Positions 53,001 through 57,500 of a DNA stretch of 64,000 bases are shown here, one piece after another (position 1 is the first letter of the stretch; each line of letters opens with the position of its first letter). The DNA comes from Nocardia brasiliensis. GTDB lineage: Bacteria; Actinomycetota; Actinomycetes; Mycobacteriales; Mycobacteriaceae. The DNA lies in assembly GCF_011801125.1 (NCBI RefSeq), contig NZ_CP046171.1, positions 1,798,001-1,862,000 of the forward strand, written 5' to 3'. The translations under genes and the position numbers were made by a program. The notes beneath the pieces were generated by a model that worked only from the letters and a program-made list of their open reading frames with translations, did no database searches and was not told the DNA's origin.

Positions 53001-54475
53001 TGTTTCGCCCGCTGCCGCTGCGCGGACCGTTCTGGGTGGATGGTGGACCGCGAGCCGCCGATCTCGACGGCTTGCGCGGGCCGGTCTTCGGCCAGTTGCG
53101 CTTGCTGGCCCACCAGCACCCGGAATTCCTTCGGGACATGTTCCGCGTGCAGGACAGCGGAAGTGTCGACGTTCGCCTGCTGGCAGACGGGCGAGCTCGG
53201 TGGGTGCGGGTCGCCCGGTTCGACAGCCGTGGTCGTGACTGGCCGGCGGATCGTCCCACCTGGCCGTTGCTCGTCGTAATGGCGACCGAGGAAGCGGCCT
53301 GGCACACCATGACAGAGGCCGCGCTGAACGATCTGTTGCCCGACCACCCGGATCTCACCGACGTGGATCTGTCGCTGCCGCCCGCGCACGCCGTGGCGCA
53401 CCGAGATCGGCTGACTCTGCGGGGTCCGCAGCTCTACCTGCACGGGCCGGTTCCTCCCGGGCCGCTGCGGCTCACCGCGGCCGAGGTGGCCTCCGACTCG
53501 CCGATCATCCAGGCGCCCAACGGTGTTCGGGTGGCGATGGCCGCCGTGCGGCTGACGACCTGCGATGCGGAGGAGATCGATCCGTTCGCGGACGGGTCGT
53601 TGACCGTCGACCACACGGCACACGGCGACGAGTCACGGCCGGTGCCCGACGCCGGGCGCGGGTGGCGCTGGGTGGTGGGCGACGACAGCCAAGGCTGGGT
53701 CGATGTGGTCGAGCTCGCCCGGCACGGTTTCCAGCAGGTACCAGGAACCTTGGAACTACGGCGCAACATGACGCTGCCCGCGGATGTCACGGTGTACGAC
53801 GGCGAATTGGTCGAGATCGCACCGGGATCGGCGGTGGATGAGATGGTGTTGCGTCGCGCGGACGGCACGACGGTTTCGCTGGATCGGGACACCGCCACCG
53901 CGCTCGGCCTGCGCTTTCCGCACCGGCTCGACGCGCCGCTGTGGCAACCGGGTGGTCCGCGTGAGGTCGATGTCGCGGGCATGCGGCCGATGCCGGTCCC
54001 GGCGCCGCAGCGTGCGATCGAGCAATTGCGCAGGCTGGTCTCGCTTTATCCCGATATCATCACGGCCTCGGTACGCGCGGTCCCCGAACAGGACGCTGTC
54101 GACGTCCGCATGGTGTACGCGGACGAACCACGCTGGGTGCGCGTGCGCCTGCTCGGCGACTGGCCTGCGCTGCCCGCCGGGCACGTGGGATGGCCCTACA
54201 TCGTCCTTGCGGCGCATCGGCTGCTGTCGCTGCAAACCACCACCCCCGCCCCCTATTACCTAGAGGACAGCGAGTCAGCGAGCCCGACGCGATCCGCCTC
54301 CGAAGCAGGATTCGACGAGGCGCGGCCTGCGCCGTCTACTGGCCGGGGACCTGGCGAGCGAGGGGAGGAGAGCACGGTGTCGCCGAGCGGTCCGTCGGGT
54401 TCGTCCGAGCAGCAACGTTCCGGTGACGCGCCGAGTGGCGTGGACTTCTTCGACCGCAGCGCCTTCGGCGGGTGA
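32099..54475 (+). CDS. Giant multidomain ESX effector (7,458 residues): CpnT-like, SecA-like, OTU, calpain, ADP-ribosyltransferase
   Basis: One open frame of 22.4 kb with no internal stop. Order by residue: CpnT-like N-terminus (1-300; LHWLSFVAGGEWPTGSE, AWLFPPTAPV); Gly/Ser/Ala linker (303-847); a beta module repeated later (938-1145); SecA-like motor (1300-1850); coiled coil (1855-1960); degenerate calpain-like module (2021-2282); DUF1023-like region (2558-2764); two more degenerate modules (2848-3034, 3288-3577); OTU-like 1 and 2 (3661-3816, 3931-4071); calpain (4115-4648); OTU-like 3 (4701-4854); ADP-ribosyltransferase (4861-5158); basic linker; then five further degenerate calpain-like modules and two more beta modules to the end. 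It has no C-terminal toxin domain and no obvious immunity gene next to it. A secreted multi-enzyme effector acting on host proteins is the best reading; secretion and activity are inferred. Confidence 0.8.
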   Translation: MSVPDAIAQSDIKLPENLHWLSFVAGGEWPTGSENGMFALSDAWSEASAALAALENGIEDAINDVLAAYPSAAELNSSMVQTLKHLTDESGDASLQAIAKSMNDLAKSCDQVGCAIQENKIMIIVGLVQLVWEIAVAWLFPPTAPVQEVVLIAWYQVLFRWLKQTVLFMVVAALKAMGQQMILNILLQLGQMAAGHRDGFDGKALGQYALGGALGGAFGSLFGKIGGDLFKLAGGKIFRSEFDKRWQQLLVGFVEGGAGGVGGMVGGGVANQIINGGPFELDPRMLGAGAAGAFAGGARGWRSSGVKPHFDTPETPTLRPSPGGGPVLGDDGGSAPPPTSKIEGPPNGSTPTDQPPPSGRDEISSPGSTSGGRAEAHDQSSSGAGQRDGSVAANSGGATGRDTSASGGGTSSGSPSSGSSDASGQQNSTGRNGQAGDSVGEASGTRSGAGASGSTVGSGDSAATTPGTGAGAAGTGASGAVGSGSGASGAAASAGAVGSGGSSTAGAAGSGSGASATGTSSATGANQAGSNANASGTGGSNANATNAGGSQGNPARAGAPGAGSAGTPQSSSVGASAPTPARASSASNDQGPTGVDARTSGSTAPPANRPSAPEQASVQSKAGAPDPQPSGARPKTADTQQNGGDRSPAGTERTPSSVKPRAGDSTRSSATADSRAGGAGRQDGEAGPASAGTRKRGNSDAVDAPDVGRRGDANPANPSGRAGGEGDDGTPVGAKGAARADAPEGVGNKGDSDAVAAPVAGGKGEAHSGDASDGVGGKGNPRSDEGVESGSRDDGSPTGTRSAASTDAAGSAGPRARASDGAVADEHGPAGTARVQTEDGHPETGGAGRSDARWRRVDAALLGPVWPGGKAFLRYLIPMQDTIGLIRGAKSPHEGRDPYREPAGNDLELRPGFGQKKPSGGKIDDDSTPGYDKPLSRGVYRLTAEEMAEYRYVCGPDGRWVRDPDVPVRQSDDATDTAQRPDRSNSSGSEDESDGSSAPTSSASNSGSRQSNAASRGDSDSDMVPESGTPMTKLPRSGPLLERWAGRSAPVMRTVIGDHDGNWYISDLPHESFHHAGVYTAFKAQFVDGKMTAVYDWAGAYRPAPARVQSALGAHYDEIAHYNHNGHRYTAADREKWPPAAAPTPRAADRDPASDADDQADRDAETTPPESESAANRPPLPDGMAWDRIDGLGSDPRVLTKEQFRTATTAEADLVVLGDETTAYYIRRRSDAAVEDGDAPDTGWRRVDTDEPVERSLDDLLADPRLTSVRMPGEAEVSLADPVPPRDFEAVAHRLVEEYQPQDWSGLSRDDLREALAGGKFHSSTDPDEVAAYERAVTATIELIRRETAKPDGDGGKTLYFTQVMAAMAMRHGPINMAAGEGKTLAFLADAILHVGSGESLQVFTTRDTLAHDAYTLYQKVLGPYGFKIGRMNPDDGPDNAYPVQEDGEPTVYIGTLNDAGFGHLRGKVVPGRMAVLDEIDEALVHAETTWIISDGVAQPAPAGTVDAVIRAKQFLDQQLESGALRPEHFGRGPEQIGGPARLTEEGLATVTKLLDPDGSADPQVLEAEVRRINSAATARWEFVENDHYIIDRSEGKIVIIDQTTHGLLRDPKTATESRWNGGLAQAVEAKHGLQIRADSSGSRSVTAGELFSDENYTTVSGASGTAEGVAGALSDRYGMPDVVEIPRYRASKLRFLEDVLSVDQAGKHRQIADHVAAEYGPDAQPQLVIVNRNSEAAPISALLTARNVEHTVVDAQWFLDNGVHAQDRLTAIFAEAGERGKVLVINRQGGRGVDIAVSDAVSATGGLKVLVSGRSSLHDIDIQAENRAARNGQEGSVRYFMAADDTLFAHSPQHAVTVTRYTDAVAAHERAETRHQQAQTTHETLAASKRPVDSGRLDQARADLEATRVARDRAHTERRAAEADMVELVSTLQRHNGAHLARTNLASMQGALAQAEQSASIPAPAPAIAPSPPVPETIDQDGPGPTRDDPPAADVPGDRAPELDMRTPPADMTPTMPVTVGEFPHATVLFNDSTGRLVTLDTMDPLPVLPSDERDGVRVQLPDGASVVISAELSASVFRRVTGPDGAEQVVPVTTGVFVTDNDGDVLQLLPTTARVRPDPGHEGMMQVDPGGGIGWLSVVPERLGIDVRPSAGALFGGVDGLPAIEDLRNGVAATSYLLSDLRALATRVPGLIKDMIRVRTDADGKRLFSVRFFDAAQGRWVWVTVDDTFYADASGALPYGVEQPGQPLWPAVFEKAFAVFRGGEKGFAGVGTGRARIATEATESSVASLEVSHGVLASIVREPGLLAMLLEWANRFFATSVRGTVDATRKAFAEFLIREVATATDRVGAVLDEQGLTPDLLAALEHTELTVLLGERTADAVREALAQRPETGGRAEFLAYLGAHWRASVAALPGQLDAWKSDAETNDGPIAQRADEQPDRPSSNDGTEAVVERATEATTPAALGTTPAAPGTTPPALGTTPPALGTTPATTLGSAIDGTAHQPTGIDQSTAAGGPSAVAASGTHSASVLGLRGPVRQHASSAARQFVPPPELPSELTMSGSVVDLRNRADQTVHWWDQHGGRWWNALRFNTLPPAEQYELVTRYHRLRKLDGIPVGVRDTLNRTYLRAELSRLTEREQAGQLTANEQRLISVVRAVDSTLTDAGQVAAWVAERSGIATPQVFLQRFEPQAFGGTGSLILSFGDTDLARSVVWHVPGAEQSAGPTLRPGLELGADRYAALEHQDARGRSAVVVWLGHGGVSGSDRGTRARRWVSSPLVSGRQRFADALTTFGVMRHGMERRGLLRRPESVEVVDRRWGTTVERTGRGMDPLWNAELSLPRAELHLTDPVVFTSTEPLTRGRQVRLAAGTTVPMYRSPDRPDQVLVRDPAATDDATAWHAVPERMFGTVVPTLVWLGGPLFAPDGIPRETDVVWDNTEIHSGAQYLHAELIDLVRERPGWVRRMVRERPDGVFEVRFTAPDGTAQRVAVDRRFYAYDGRIAYGAHVPGQPLWPAVLEKAWTLLRGPALGDAGEGAEFGAVLRGGATVLDDAMVGARLPSATTALRPAGEWAPAGRWRAGSGVESREIAHPMRMDERTLTRVLGDARVARKILSHKDSWRARRMVAGNLEIWEDARARLSWFRAEGIDTDPLWSFLQTARMYDDAAFARALMRTLGTEGWPYAGPLRELREHLRECGPAVWRGWPAVFDALLHAESATQFTNWMRHNDVRTEAGFREFLRQQLPPGDFERPALRLLLDSMSDWESDAPQGDTPLTRMAGGKIRRLFERSSTLVVATRPRWVTSPADTTLLGDYRYLVSDVVYDESTATVTEVLLLDESNRQTTVPARHFNQFAVFSAFGSSERQTRRAARMWVPPSVESPISFAPLGEWSNEPSLEPAAIGPRPRRLAGPIFAAGGPTEADLAHLPDWSVTRELRARVATAGSIANMVRFVVAVGDHAVAVRGDIIYARGNRVDSAGNVVHDATGDVVTDYVGNPVGDGVGNIVRDSDSGLVIDNAAVLGLDVLLTVAGAPRWVRVGRSTALRVSQPDHAPIWPLLLLEAHVAVHGNDRVDAARTSHPPADPGYLVFERQQGPLLLEQGLPADVAAGTAPAASQDSATVVGFTGVHAASAAQTPGVWASMRGGAEAATVVASSSALVEGVRAPRGGVWKSMPGDGNCLFHALATLLGMNDEGAHDDLRAAVVEGLSVKADRQWAELFGAFRPGEPEAVRQASFVQQLSNLLRDKMFREPAAEFLLPFLVRELGLNVDIVRPAVDGVPGVTTALRHGGGRPVFTLLRATGAGDGHYHVAVDTDGAPLRQPLLDRSVTATEPATDRFGDRKPIAHNQIRASARILLDHRFAQEMAAAQCDGTAAGLVAVREQLARSEHRTDRLAARVLDRFVLASEDVRVGLAELEGRRFDPTIEQLRALCAAGLELRRVAPDGNCLFTAFVTAVNSHKDPASVRAEALDHIRANRQRFLDLYHPAGVEQERERAARFERELAELGVDGAFNNDLADLLIKAIQESQSLPRPIVVVDERFAPPVDDLADADCVLVRVDYAGGHYHAATGAYSGLDSMLALPQDWLEPRQAPTAPAWSASSARQAPSLAEAGAVRAVPFPARVVTNGTLKVTLSDGELYEFRSGAIDKDWFLRDIKTGEIWVSTTTGTGRAMIDPTAWPDLEVRIDPPGDMAELRWSGANPGLRFAAVGDRAPVAIEDGATWLALFTADGGLVVQDPNRTDGRWYRVPVALEDVLTLVVPANRNASPLFDNDMPSPNDVEQGTIGDCYLLSVLKNMATHAPWAIKEMIHEYEDGTVGVRLFRADGPTWVHVDKKIYINRYTRHGHYAGHRAGYPIWPALIEKAYAAEFGGHLGYLGISKGGEIAYAASALRQGFQETGSAGRVLPPITTGSSFFFLHPSGFGPDALHEQFGPRDGAGRDVDPKREFATALVSAMAQRQRLLETTLDALGRQYAPTDAAYLSVLRQFESDHEFQTPLGMDRLMRETFDRDGVSKWAVERARINRYMDDIYATETHLRSAARYPILAREFAARIDYALSRGDQVLLGTPLFGPGKENTSLVPGLVGTHAYSVIGVEHDARGNPVRVVMDNPWNMYPAAVPGPGIEYRPNIGRGVIAVDVEHLAKFDRVATQGRATAALHVAEFRYHAAVNHAAVPDAVETVAEVGDSLRGGADETTVATELNRVVEGVAAPAGLVWKSMPGGGNCLFHAMAAMLRMPGETAHEDLRAEVVVALHQRAAGAWNGFFDGFLDDAPEAERRKAFQEQLAVLLQDGAYQDAAAEFFLPYVVRTLELNVDIARPGHLIEHLRYGADGPVHTVLRATGDGAGHYHVAVGADGVVPAEPDPGQIGSNGVRRFETNSDGARYATRYLAGMRDFQGTEWFAVRQAVHAYERNTWVNLILRSIAGVDSVEAEIGAYVERLRQAVRAIEELKGEDHYALPTVEELEEDRTLLIEDGATVETSARLRLIEEVLNDARRDTRLADLQEKEELYDSLLDYYGVDEVTPAPVLRQARLLDQATVRSLRLFEPIQVIRVVETIGFMLDADGQPLGDGDPRQLIGTIQTERGYLSTSVGAETIVASDSDYCLELVVWPGAHGMYIGALSAAPGGDQQELVLPRGTSYRINDVRVAATGRTILTADVLLPPAAVADNDAVGTALPYRGGGQVLSARRARSARAASTQQRPTLPRVRAGSARRTRDVVGGFVGALGQVLRRRRGAAGPTASAPATGWWRRHRRRARVPLAHVDRNDAVRVDNPSAPAVREPTPALETSLEQQVMVPSPDAPVPVADEQSVPPDELAGLPADPVHSVVDEQAAVSVPDGSVPSSAVAPTSSSESVSAPGDSVASDPTGPVLAPAVVGHGADHAARQQFLADTEELVPPPSTTPVTLASVPLPEGLVFRRVSEQTRAEYRLVVGSNGRLYRAVDGSLFDTTWGARMGAADPDIFGAAQWHQHPANRRALLVLDVFGNIYAIADAQQPQTRLTHASLLHGAAATAALEVEVRQGIPMVFAYRSGEYQIPDDLNQEALALLTAEPYRLRMHRDARILAPALGRWWEDEEVLPVDSVRDDFEAAPVPYDGPISLVPVGTVTNEAPVRTPRGEQVRLPDPGLRTDRGLAMVPIAGGLLNYIDTPAAQRTIDGVDYLWVTGANGPGWVAQQDLVNAGFAYRRRWARLAQMITVTGPDGPVRLYGYERVERAATRIEEDGRNSVLLQRLVDDTQVWVHGEGVEQLGLPRWWELTGPAWPDEVGPQLADLEHLPDTPEVAQLRQLVTQSPERIRSMIRFDEPGVVDVHLMVEGRPQWVRLDRATTLPGPAADSSWDGHPSWPAMVLEAYTAAREHDNEAREFLAIYDLEYADMGSEEYPQIPTAQRYERLAGQVEQWLARHGADLDPADPVQAEYHVPLRPTGSSETDENGETWLQFVEVHRGEDASETVVQVRRSLTWLTENHYLYLEERDVFHRIVGGPIALAPYVMDRSAPVLRHTPASERTLTTAAVDEFDATRILPVGASVRIRSDINLPHLVVLEAAGDSVTVRRDSLESMGLSMPQSLGGPLWATNGPSVQDLADLPASAAVRQLRALVEEDPALVVTRMRRNLDGTVDVHLMVDQAARWVRVDRVSDLAWADDRPIWPVLFLRAVTAVEEGLLENFVADDEVPLIGDTGVPVPARSTTVATELDPVWANAAYPALITDEQLEQLRLVVGQDGRLYRAGDGVVFDTAGRRALFVMDRYANIYAAQRLADTESQVTHASMLRGTPATAAAEVVVRAGVIQMLVDRGGEYPNTTRYNDEALDYLIDVANLRLAPNLLLLGFDAVHGREVDRTQVSRGARLLFNAPRLYTAAGELLPPHLGGYLLHPDHPAARRRHNGVDWLWASGAGRTGWLRTAELTDVGYRWQPGTGRLFRGVQIGGRTAAGQQHSIVVHESERVVIDENRVVDDDGTTWVRLMHDGNELYILAETAHQLGTLPVTPLIGPLWGPRGPVPADLDHLPNTLPIRQLWELTQVPEQLMRGLVENRDGTIDVNLGSGWVRVGRLTDLPWRPDPERPIWPAIALAASVSATIDGLLRDASVDADLQFTALPVANQDEQHIETLAMGSTPDDLGDHQDLPERWGTPDLSSRGARANVSVRSVLSQSGGDGAQENLLSSQAVSALRSFLDNGAVPAQHNAQENLFSAEAQDALRSFVDNGVAPVTGSPLEPVDGPTPGAASTPGNLSVPADAPAASPARPAAESNPDQVVVGDSIPASDPAESESRPAEQPTPRNDSATSGSGPVPTRSTVPTAPDTIAQPDDGAPGSSTGARVLPAGPVPLASEVGPKMRSDPLRPTQRHIRLPFTAVYTDREAVLRPNAFGVLRSPNDPWNRYTDDTGTRYRVFGANGAGWVWDASLRAAGFRLGADGETFRYAHDLPGIDGPHAVYQREDVVVDESTGSTEQHAGALRLHLRGRSIWVDESAAAALGLFRPLPLRGPFWVDGGPRAADLDGLRGPVFGQLRLLAHQHPEFLRDMFRVQDSGSVDVRLLADGRARWVRVARFDSRGRDWPADRPTWPLLVVMATEEAAWHTMTEAALNDLLPDHPDLTDVDLSLPPAHAVAHRDRLTLRGPQLYLHGPVPPGPLRLTAAEVASDSPIIQAPNGVRVAMAAVRLTTCDAEEIDPFADGSLTVDHTAHGDESRPVPDAGRGWRWVVGDDSQGWVDVVELARHGFQQVPGTLELRRNMTLPADVTVYDGELVEIAPGSAVDEMVLRRADGTTVSLDRDTATALGLRFPHRLDAPLWQPGGPREVDVAGMRPMPVPAPQRAIEQLRRLVSLYPDIITASVRAVPEQDAVDVRMVYADEPRWVRVRLLGDWPALPAGHVGWPYIVLAAHRLLSLQTTTPAPYYLEDSESASPTRSASEAGFDEARPAPSTGRGPGERGEESTVSPSGPSGSSEQQRSGDAPSGVDFFDRSAFGG
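36000..37640 (+). other. SecA-like motor domain within giant effector
   Basis: Residues about 1300-1850 follow SecA in order. NBD1 has GEGKT at 1380-1384, a GTLNDAGFGHLRG segment like SecA's GTNNEFGFDYLRD, and DEID at 1478-1481. A preprotein cross-linking-domain-like part has RLTEEGLATVTKLL and GKIVIIDQTTHGLL. WNGGLAQAVEAKHGLQI and the SGASGTAEG turn follow. NBD2 has GRGVDIAV at about 1791-1798 and NRAARNGQEGSVRYF like SecA's GRAGRQGD-S-RF. The scaffold and wing domains of SecA are missing, so it is a motor without the usual translocation platform. Confidence 0.8.
38160..38945 (+). other. Degenerate calpain-like module 1 in giant effector
   Basis: Residues about 2021-2282. The alignment with the intact domain is visible as TSYLLSDLRALATRVPGLIK for GDCYLLS-LKNMATHAPWAIK, then WVTVDDTFYADASG and LWPAVFEKAF. 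The catalytic cysteine is replaced by serine, and no His/Asn half follows. Confidence 0.65.
39476..39583 (+). repeat. 21-bp tandem repeat (TTPxALG) in giant effector
   Basis: About five units encoding TTPAALG, TTPAAPG, TTPPALG, TTPPALG and TTPATTLG in the linker before the DUF1023-like region. A Pro/Thr-rich flexible spacer that may vary in copy number. Confidence 0.8.
39770..40390 (+). other. Truncated DUF1023-like region in giant effector
   Basis: Residues about 2558-2764 resemble the first half of DUF1023 alpha/beta hydrolases: GIPVGVRDTLNRTYLRAEL, then ILSFGDTDLARSVVWHVPGA and AVVVWLGHGG. The downstream nucleophile segment (GHSYGS type) expected in the family is not seen, so it is probably not an active hydrolase. 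Confidence 0.5.
40841..41200 (+). other. Degenerate calpain-like module 2 in giant effector
   Basis: Residues about 2915-3034 carry the conserved frame GPLFAPDGIP, LVRERPGWVRRMVRER, VAVDRRFYAYDG and LWPAVLEKAW without the cysteine site or the His/Asn half. Confidence 0.6.
42320..42830 (+). other. Degenerate calpain-like module 3 in giant effector
   Basis: Residues about 3408-3577: GPIFAAGGPTEADLAHLPDW, then a Gly/Asn/Asp/Val repeat insertion (GNVVHDATGDVVTDYVGN at 42526-42630), then APRWVRVGRSTAL and APIWPLLLLEAHVAV. No catalytic residues remain. Confidence 0.55.
43080..43545 (+). other. OTU-like cysteine protease domain 1 in giant effector
   Basis: Residues about 3661-3816. The active-site start is MPGDGNCLFHAL with Asp3673 and Cys3676, and the end has GDGHYHVAV with His3803, as in OTU deubiquitinases. 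The spacing of about 130 residues and the helical middle fit a compact OTU fold. Confidence 0.7.
43890..44310 (+). other. OTU-like cysteine protease domain 2 in giant effector
   Basis: Residues about 3931-4071. PDGNCLFTAF carries Asp3940 and Cys3943; AGGHYHAAT carries His4060. The middle differs from domain 1 (a charged helix QERERAARFERELAELG), so the two are diverged. Confidence 0.65.
44440..46040 (+). other. Intact calpain-family (C2) protease domain in giant effector
   Basis: Residues about 4115-4648. The core has QGTIGDCYLLSVLKNMA with Cys4283, IWPALIEKAYAAEFGG, GTHAYSVIGVEHD with His4582, and VVMDNPWN with Asn4604. Order and the 22-residue His-Asn spacing match the calpain triad; the Cys-His stretch is longer than in classical calpains. 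A beta region precedes it. Confidence 0.8.
46200..46660 (+). other. OTU-like domain 3 in giant effector, Asp replaced
   Basis: Residues about 4701-4854, close in sequence to domain 1. MPGGGNCLFHAM keeps Cys4719 but has glycine (4716) where domains 1 and 2 have aspartate; GAGHYHVAV keeps His4841. Confidence 0.65.
46680..47570 (+). other. ADP-ribosyltransferase domain in giant effector
   Basis: Residues about 4861-5158. The R-S-E order of clostridial-type mono-ADP-ribosyltransferases is visible: Arg5046 in IQVIRVVE, STS at 5082-5084 in RGYLSTSVG, and Gln5123-x-Glu5125 in DQQELVLPRGTSYRI. A helix AVHAYERNTWVNLILRSI upstream fits the usual YxxN-LR segment. QxE instead of ExE is typical of C3-like asparagine/glutamine-modifying enzymes. 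Confidence 0.7.
48310..54245 (+). repeat. C-terminal array of five degenerate calpain-like modules in giant effector
   Basis: Residues 5405-7383. Cores lie near 49345-49660, 50285-50575, 51545-51830, 53025-53330 and 53935-54245. Each has GP-W-x-GP, a DL-LP helix start, Q-LR-LV-P, VDVxLM, RWVRV and WP. Most are preceded by an SH3-like segment such as GANGPGWV, GAGRTGWL, GANGAGWV or GDDSQGWV. Two beta modules of the type VVGSNGRLYRAVDG with THASLLHG lie among them (48310-48730, 50690-51030), related to 34910-35530. No catalytic residues are retained. Confidence 0.65.
52043..52210 (+). repeat. 84-bp direct repeat in giant effector linker
   Basis: Two 28-codon units, 52043-52126 and 52127-52210, encode AQENLLSSQAVSALRSFLDN and AQENLFSAEAQDALRSFVDN, each followed by a short spacer. 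Each unit would form one amphipathic helix in an otherwise disordered linker. Confidence 0.8.
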
Positions 54476-54489
54476 GCTACGTCGGCCGA

Positions 54490-54515
54490 CCGCCCCCGGC
54501 GTGTGCAGGGGGCGG
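54490..54515. terminator. Hairpin between giant effector gene and eccC
   Basis: CCGCCCCC at 54490-54497 pairs with GGGGGCGG at 54508-54515, loop of ten bases, between the convergent stops at 54475 and 54525. There is no T-run, so termination strength is uncertain. Confidence 0.5.
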
Positions 54516-54524
54516 CCGCGCCGA

Positions 54525-57500
54525 TCAGCTCTGCGCGGGGAGGTGGCAGACCTGGATGAGGTCGCGGCCGCGGGTGCGCGACACCAGCAGGCCGCGGCCC
54601 GGCGGATACTGCGCGGGGCGCACGTCGCCGAGCAGCACACCCTCGTCCTTCGGTGTGCTCATCAGAATGCCGTCCACCGACATATCTTTCATCGGCCCGA
54701 GCACGGGGTCGTAGAGCGCACGGGCCGCGCCGCCCGCGCGCCGCGCGATGATCACGTGCAGGCCGATATCGCGGGCCTGCGGCAGCAGATCCATCAGCGG
54801 CAGCAGCGGATTGTTCGACGCCACCATGTCGTAGTCGTCGACGATCACGTACACCTCGGGGCCGGTCCACCAGTCGCGCTCGCGCAGCTGGGCCGGCGTG
54901 ATGTCGGGTCCGGGCAGACGTTTCGACACGAACCCGGCGACTTCCTTGAGCGTGGGCACGGAAGTCTGTGCGGAGGTGGAATATCCGGCCAGGTGCGGCC
55001 CGTCGATCACGCCGAGCATGGTGCGGCGGTAGTCGACCATAATGACCCGCGCCTCGTTGGGATGGGTGTTCTCCACCAGTCCCTGCGCGATATTGCGCAG
55101 CAGCGTGGTCTTGCCGCAGCCCACGTCGGCGAACACCAGCAGGTGCGGTGACTCCTCGAAATCGAGCACCACCGGCGCCAGTTCCGATTCGCTCAGCCCG
55201 ATCAGCACCCGCTTGTTGTTCATGGGCAGGCCGAGATCGCGTGCGGTGGCCAGTACTTGGTCGCGGTCGAGTTCCGCGGGCAGCATGCGGACCTCGGGCG
55301 CCCTGCGCTCACCATAGAGCTCGACCAGGCCCGCCTTCGCGGCGGTGACGCCGTCGGAGAGCGTATCCGGATTCACCTCGCTGTCCAGGCGGGGCAGGGC
55401 GATCAGCATGTGCAGCTTGTCGGTGGTCATGCCGCGGCCCGGACGGTTGATCGGAACATGCACCGCCGCACGGCGATCCATTTCCGAGTCCGATGGATCG
55501 CCGAGGCGCAGCTCGATTCTGGTGCCGATCTGATCCTTCACGTTCGGCCGGATCTCGGCCCACCGGTTCGCGCCGAGCATGACGTGGATGCCGTAGGACA
55601 ACCCGCGCGCCGCCAGGGCGAGCACCTGGCTTTCGATCAGGTCGAAGTCCTCCCGGAAGGCCGCCCAGCCGTCGATCACCAGGAACACGTCGCCGAACGG
55701 GTCGGCGGCGAGTGGATCGGATGCCCGTTGCTCGGCGCTCAGTTCCGCCAATTCGGCTTTGCGCTTGCGGAATTCGCGCATGTTCGCCACCCCGAGTTCC
55801 AGGAAGCGGGCCTCGCGGCGGCGCAGCAGCGCGCTGAGTTCGGCGACGGTGCGCCGGACCCGGTCGCTCTCCAGACGCCCGGCCGCCGAACCGACGTGCG
55901 GCAGTCCGGTGAGCGCGGCCAGGGTGCCGCCGCCGAAGTCGAGGCAGTAGAACTGCACCTGTTCCGGGGTGTGGGTGGCGGCGGCCGAGACGATGATGGT
56001 GCGCAGGGTGGTGGATTTGCCCGATTGCGGTCCGCCGACCACCGCGACGTTGCCCTGGGCGCCGGCCAGGTCGAGCGCGAGTACGTCCCGCTTCTGTTCG
56101 TACGGCTTGTCGACGATGCCGATCGGCAGCCAGAGGCCGCCGTTGCGGTTGGCTTCGCTGCGCCAATCCGGTTCGGGCAGCAGCATATCGACGGTGGGGG
56201 AGATGTCGAGCGGGGGCAGCCAGACCTGATGGGCGGGCCTGCCGTGCCCGGTCAGCCGTTCCACCACCACCTGCAGCAGCGACCGTTCGGGTGCGGCGGG
56301 CGGCGTTTCCCCGAGCAGGGCGCTGAGATCCGGCAGCTCCACCGGGATCGGCTGCTGCACTTGCTCATTCGACTCCAGCTCGGTTCGTTCCGCGACAGCC
56401 GCCGCGGTGAACAGATCGACCGCGGCCGCTGCGGCGGCGGCCGGTCCACTCGTCCGTCCCGCGACCGGCGGCACATATGGCCCCGACACATACGTGGTGT
56501 TGAACCGCAACGGATCCGACGAATCGCTCTTCAGATAGCCCGCCCCGGGCTGCGCGGGGAGGTGGTAGGCGTCGGTGATGCCGAGCACCTGCCGGGATTC
56601 GCCCGCCGAGAAGGTGCGCAGGCCGATCCGATAGGACAGATGCGAATCCAGCCCGCGCAGCCGGTTCTCCTCGAGCCGCTGCGAGGCGAGCAGCAGATGC
56701 ACCCGAAGGGACCGGCCGAGGCGCCCGATCATCACGAACAACTCGGCGAAATCCGGTTTCTGCGACAGCAATTCGGAGAACTCGTCGACGATGATGAACA
56801 GCGCGGGCAGCGGGTCGAGCGCGGCGCCCGCCGCACGGGCCTTCTCGTACTCGGTGACGTTGGCGAAGTTGCCCGCGGCGCGCAGCAGTTCCTGTCTGCG
56901 GGTCAGCTCACCGGCCAGCGCGTCGCGCATCCGGTCCACCATCGAGAGCTCTTCCTCGAGGTTGGTGATCACCGCGGAGACGTGCGGCAGCGGGTCGAGG
57001 CCGAGAAATGTCGCGCCACCTTTGAAGTCGACCAGCACCAGATTCAGCAGATCGGGGGAGTGGGTGGTCACCATCGACAGCACCAGCGTGCGCAGGAACT
57101 CCGATTTGCCCGAGCCCGTCGCGCCGATGCACAGCCCGTGCGGGCCCATGCCGTTCTCGGCGGATTCCTTGATGTCGATCTCGACCCGGGTGCCATCGGG
57201 GGTGACGCCGATCGGCACCCGCAACCGTTCGCGTGCCGACCTCGGCCGCCAGACCGCGTCCGCGTCCAGGCTCGCCGCGTCCGCGACGCCGAGCATCGCC
57301 ATCAGTCCGGGGTCGACGCTGACCTCGGCCCCCAGGTCGACCACCTGTGCGCTGGTGGCGATCCGGTACCGCGACAGCCCGCGCGCGAAGGTGGTGGCGA
57401 CCGCCGGGCTCACCAGGTCGGGACCCGCGAAGTTCTCCACGGTGCCGCCGGTCCGCGCGCCTATCACCGACTCCTCGACCACCAGTTGCAGGCCGCGCCG

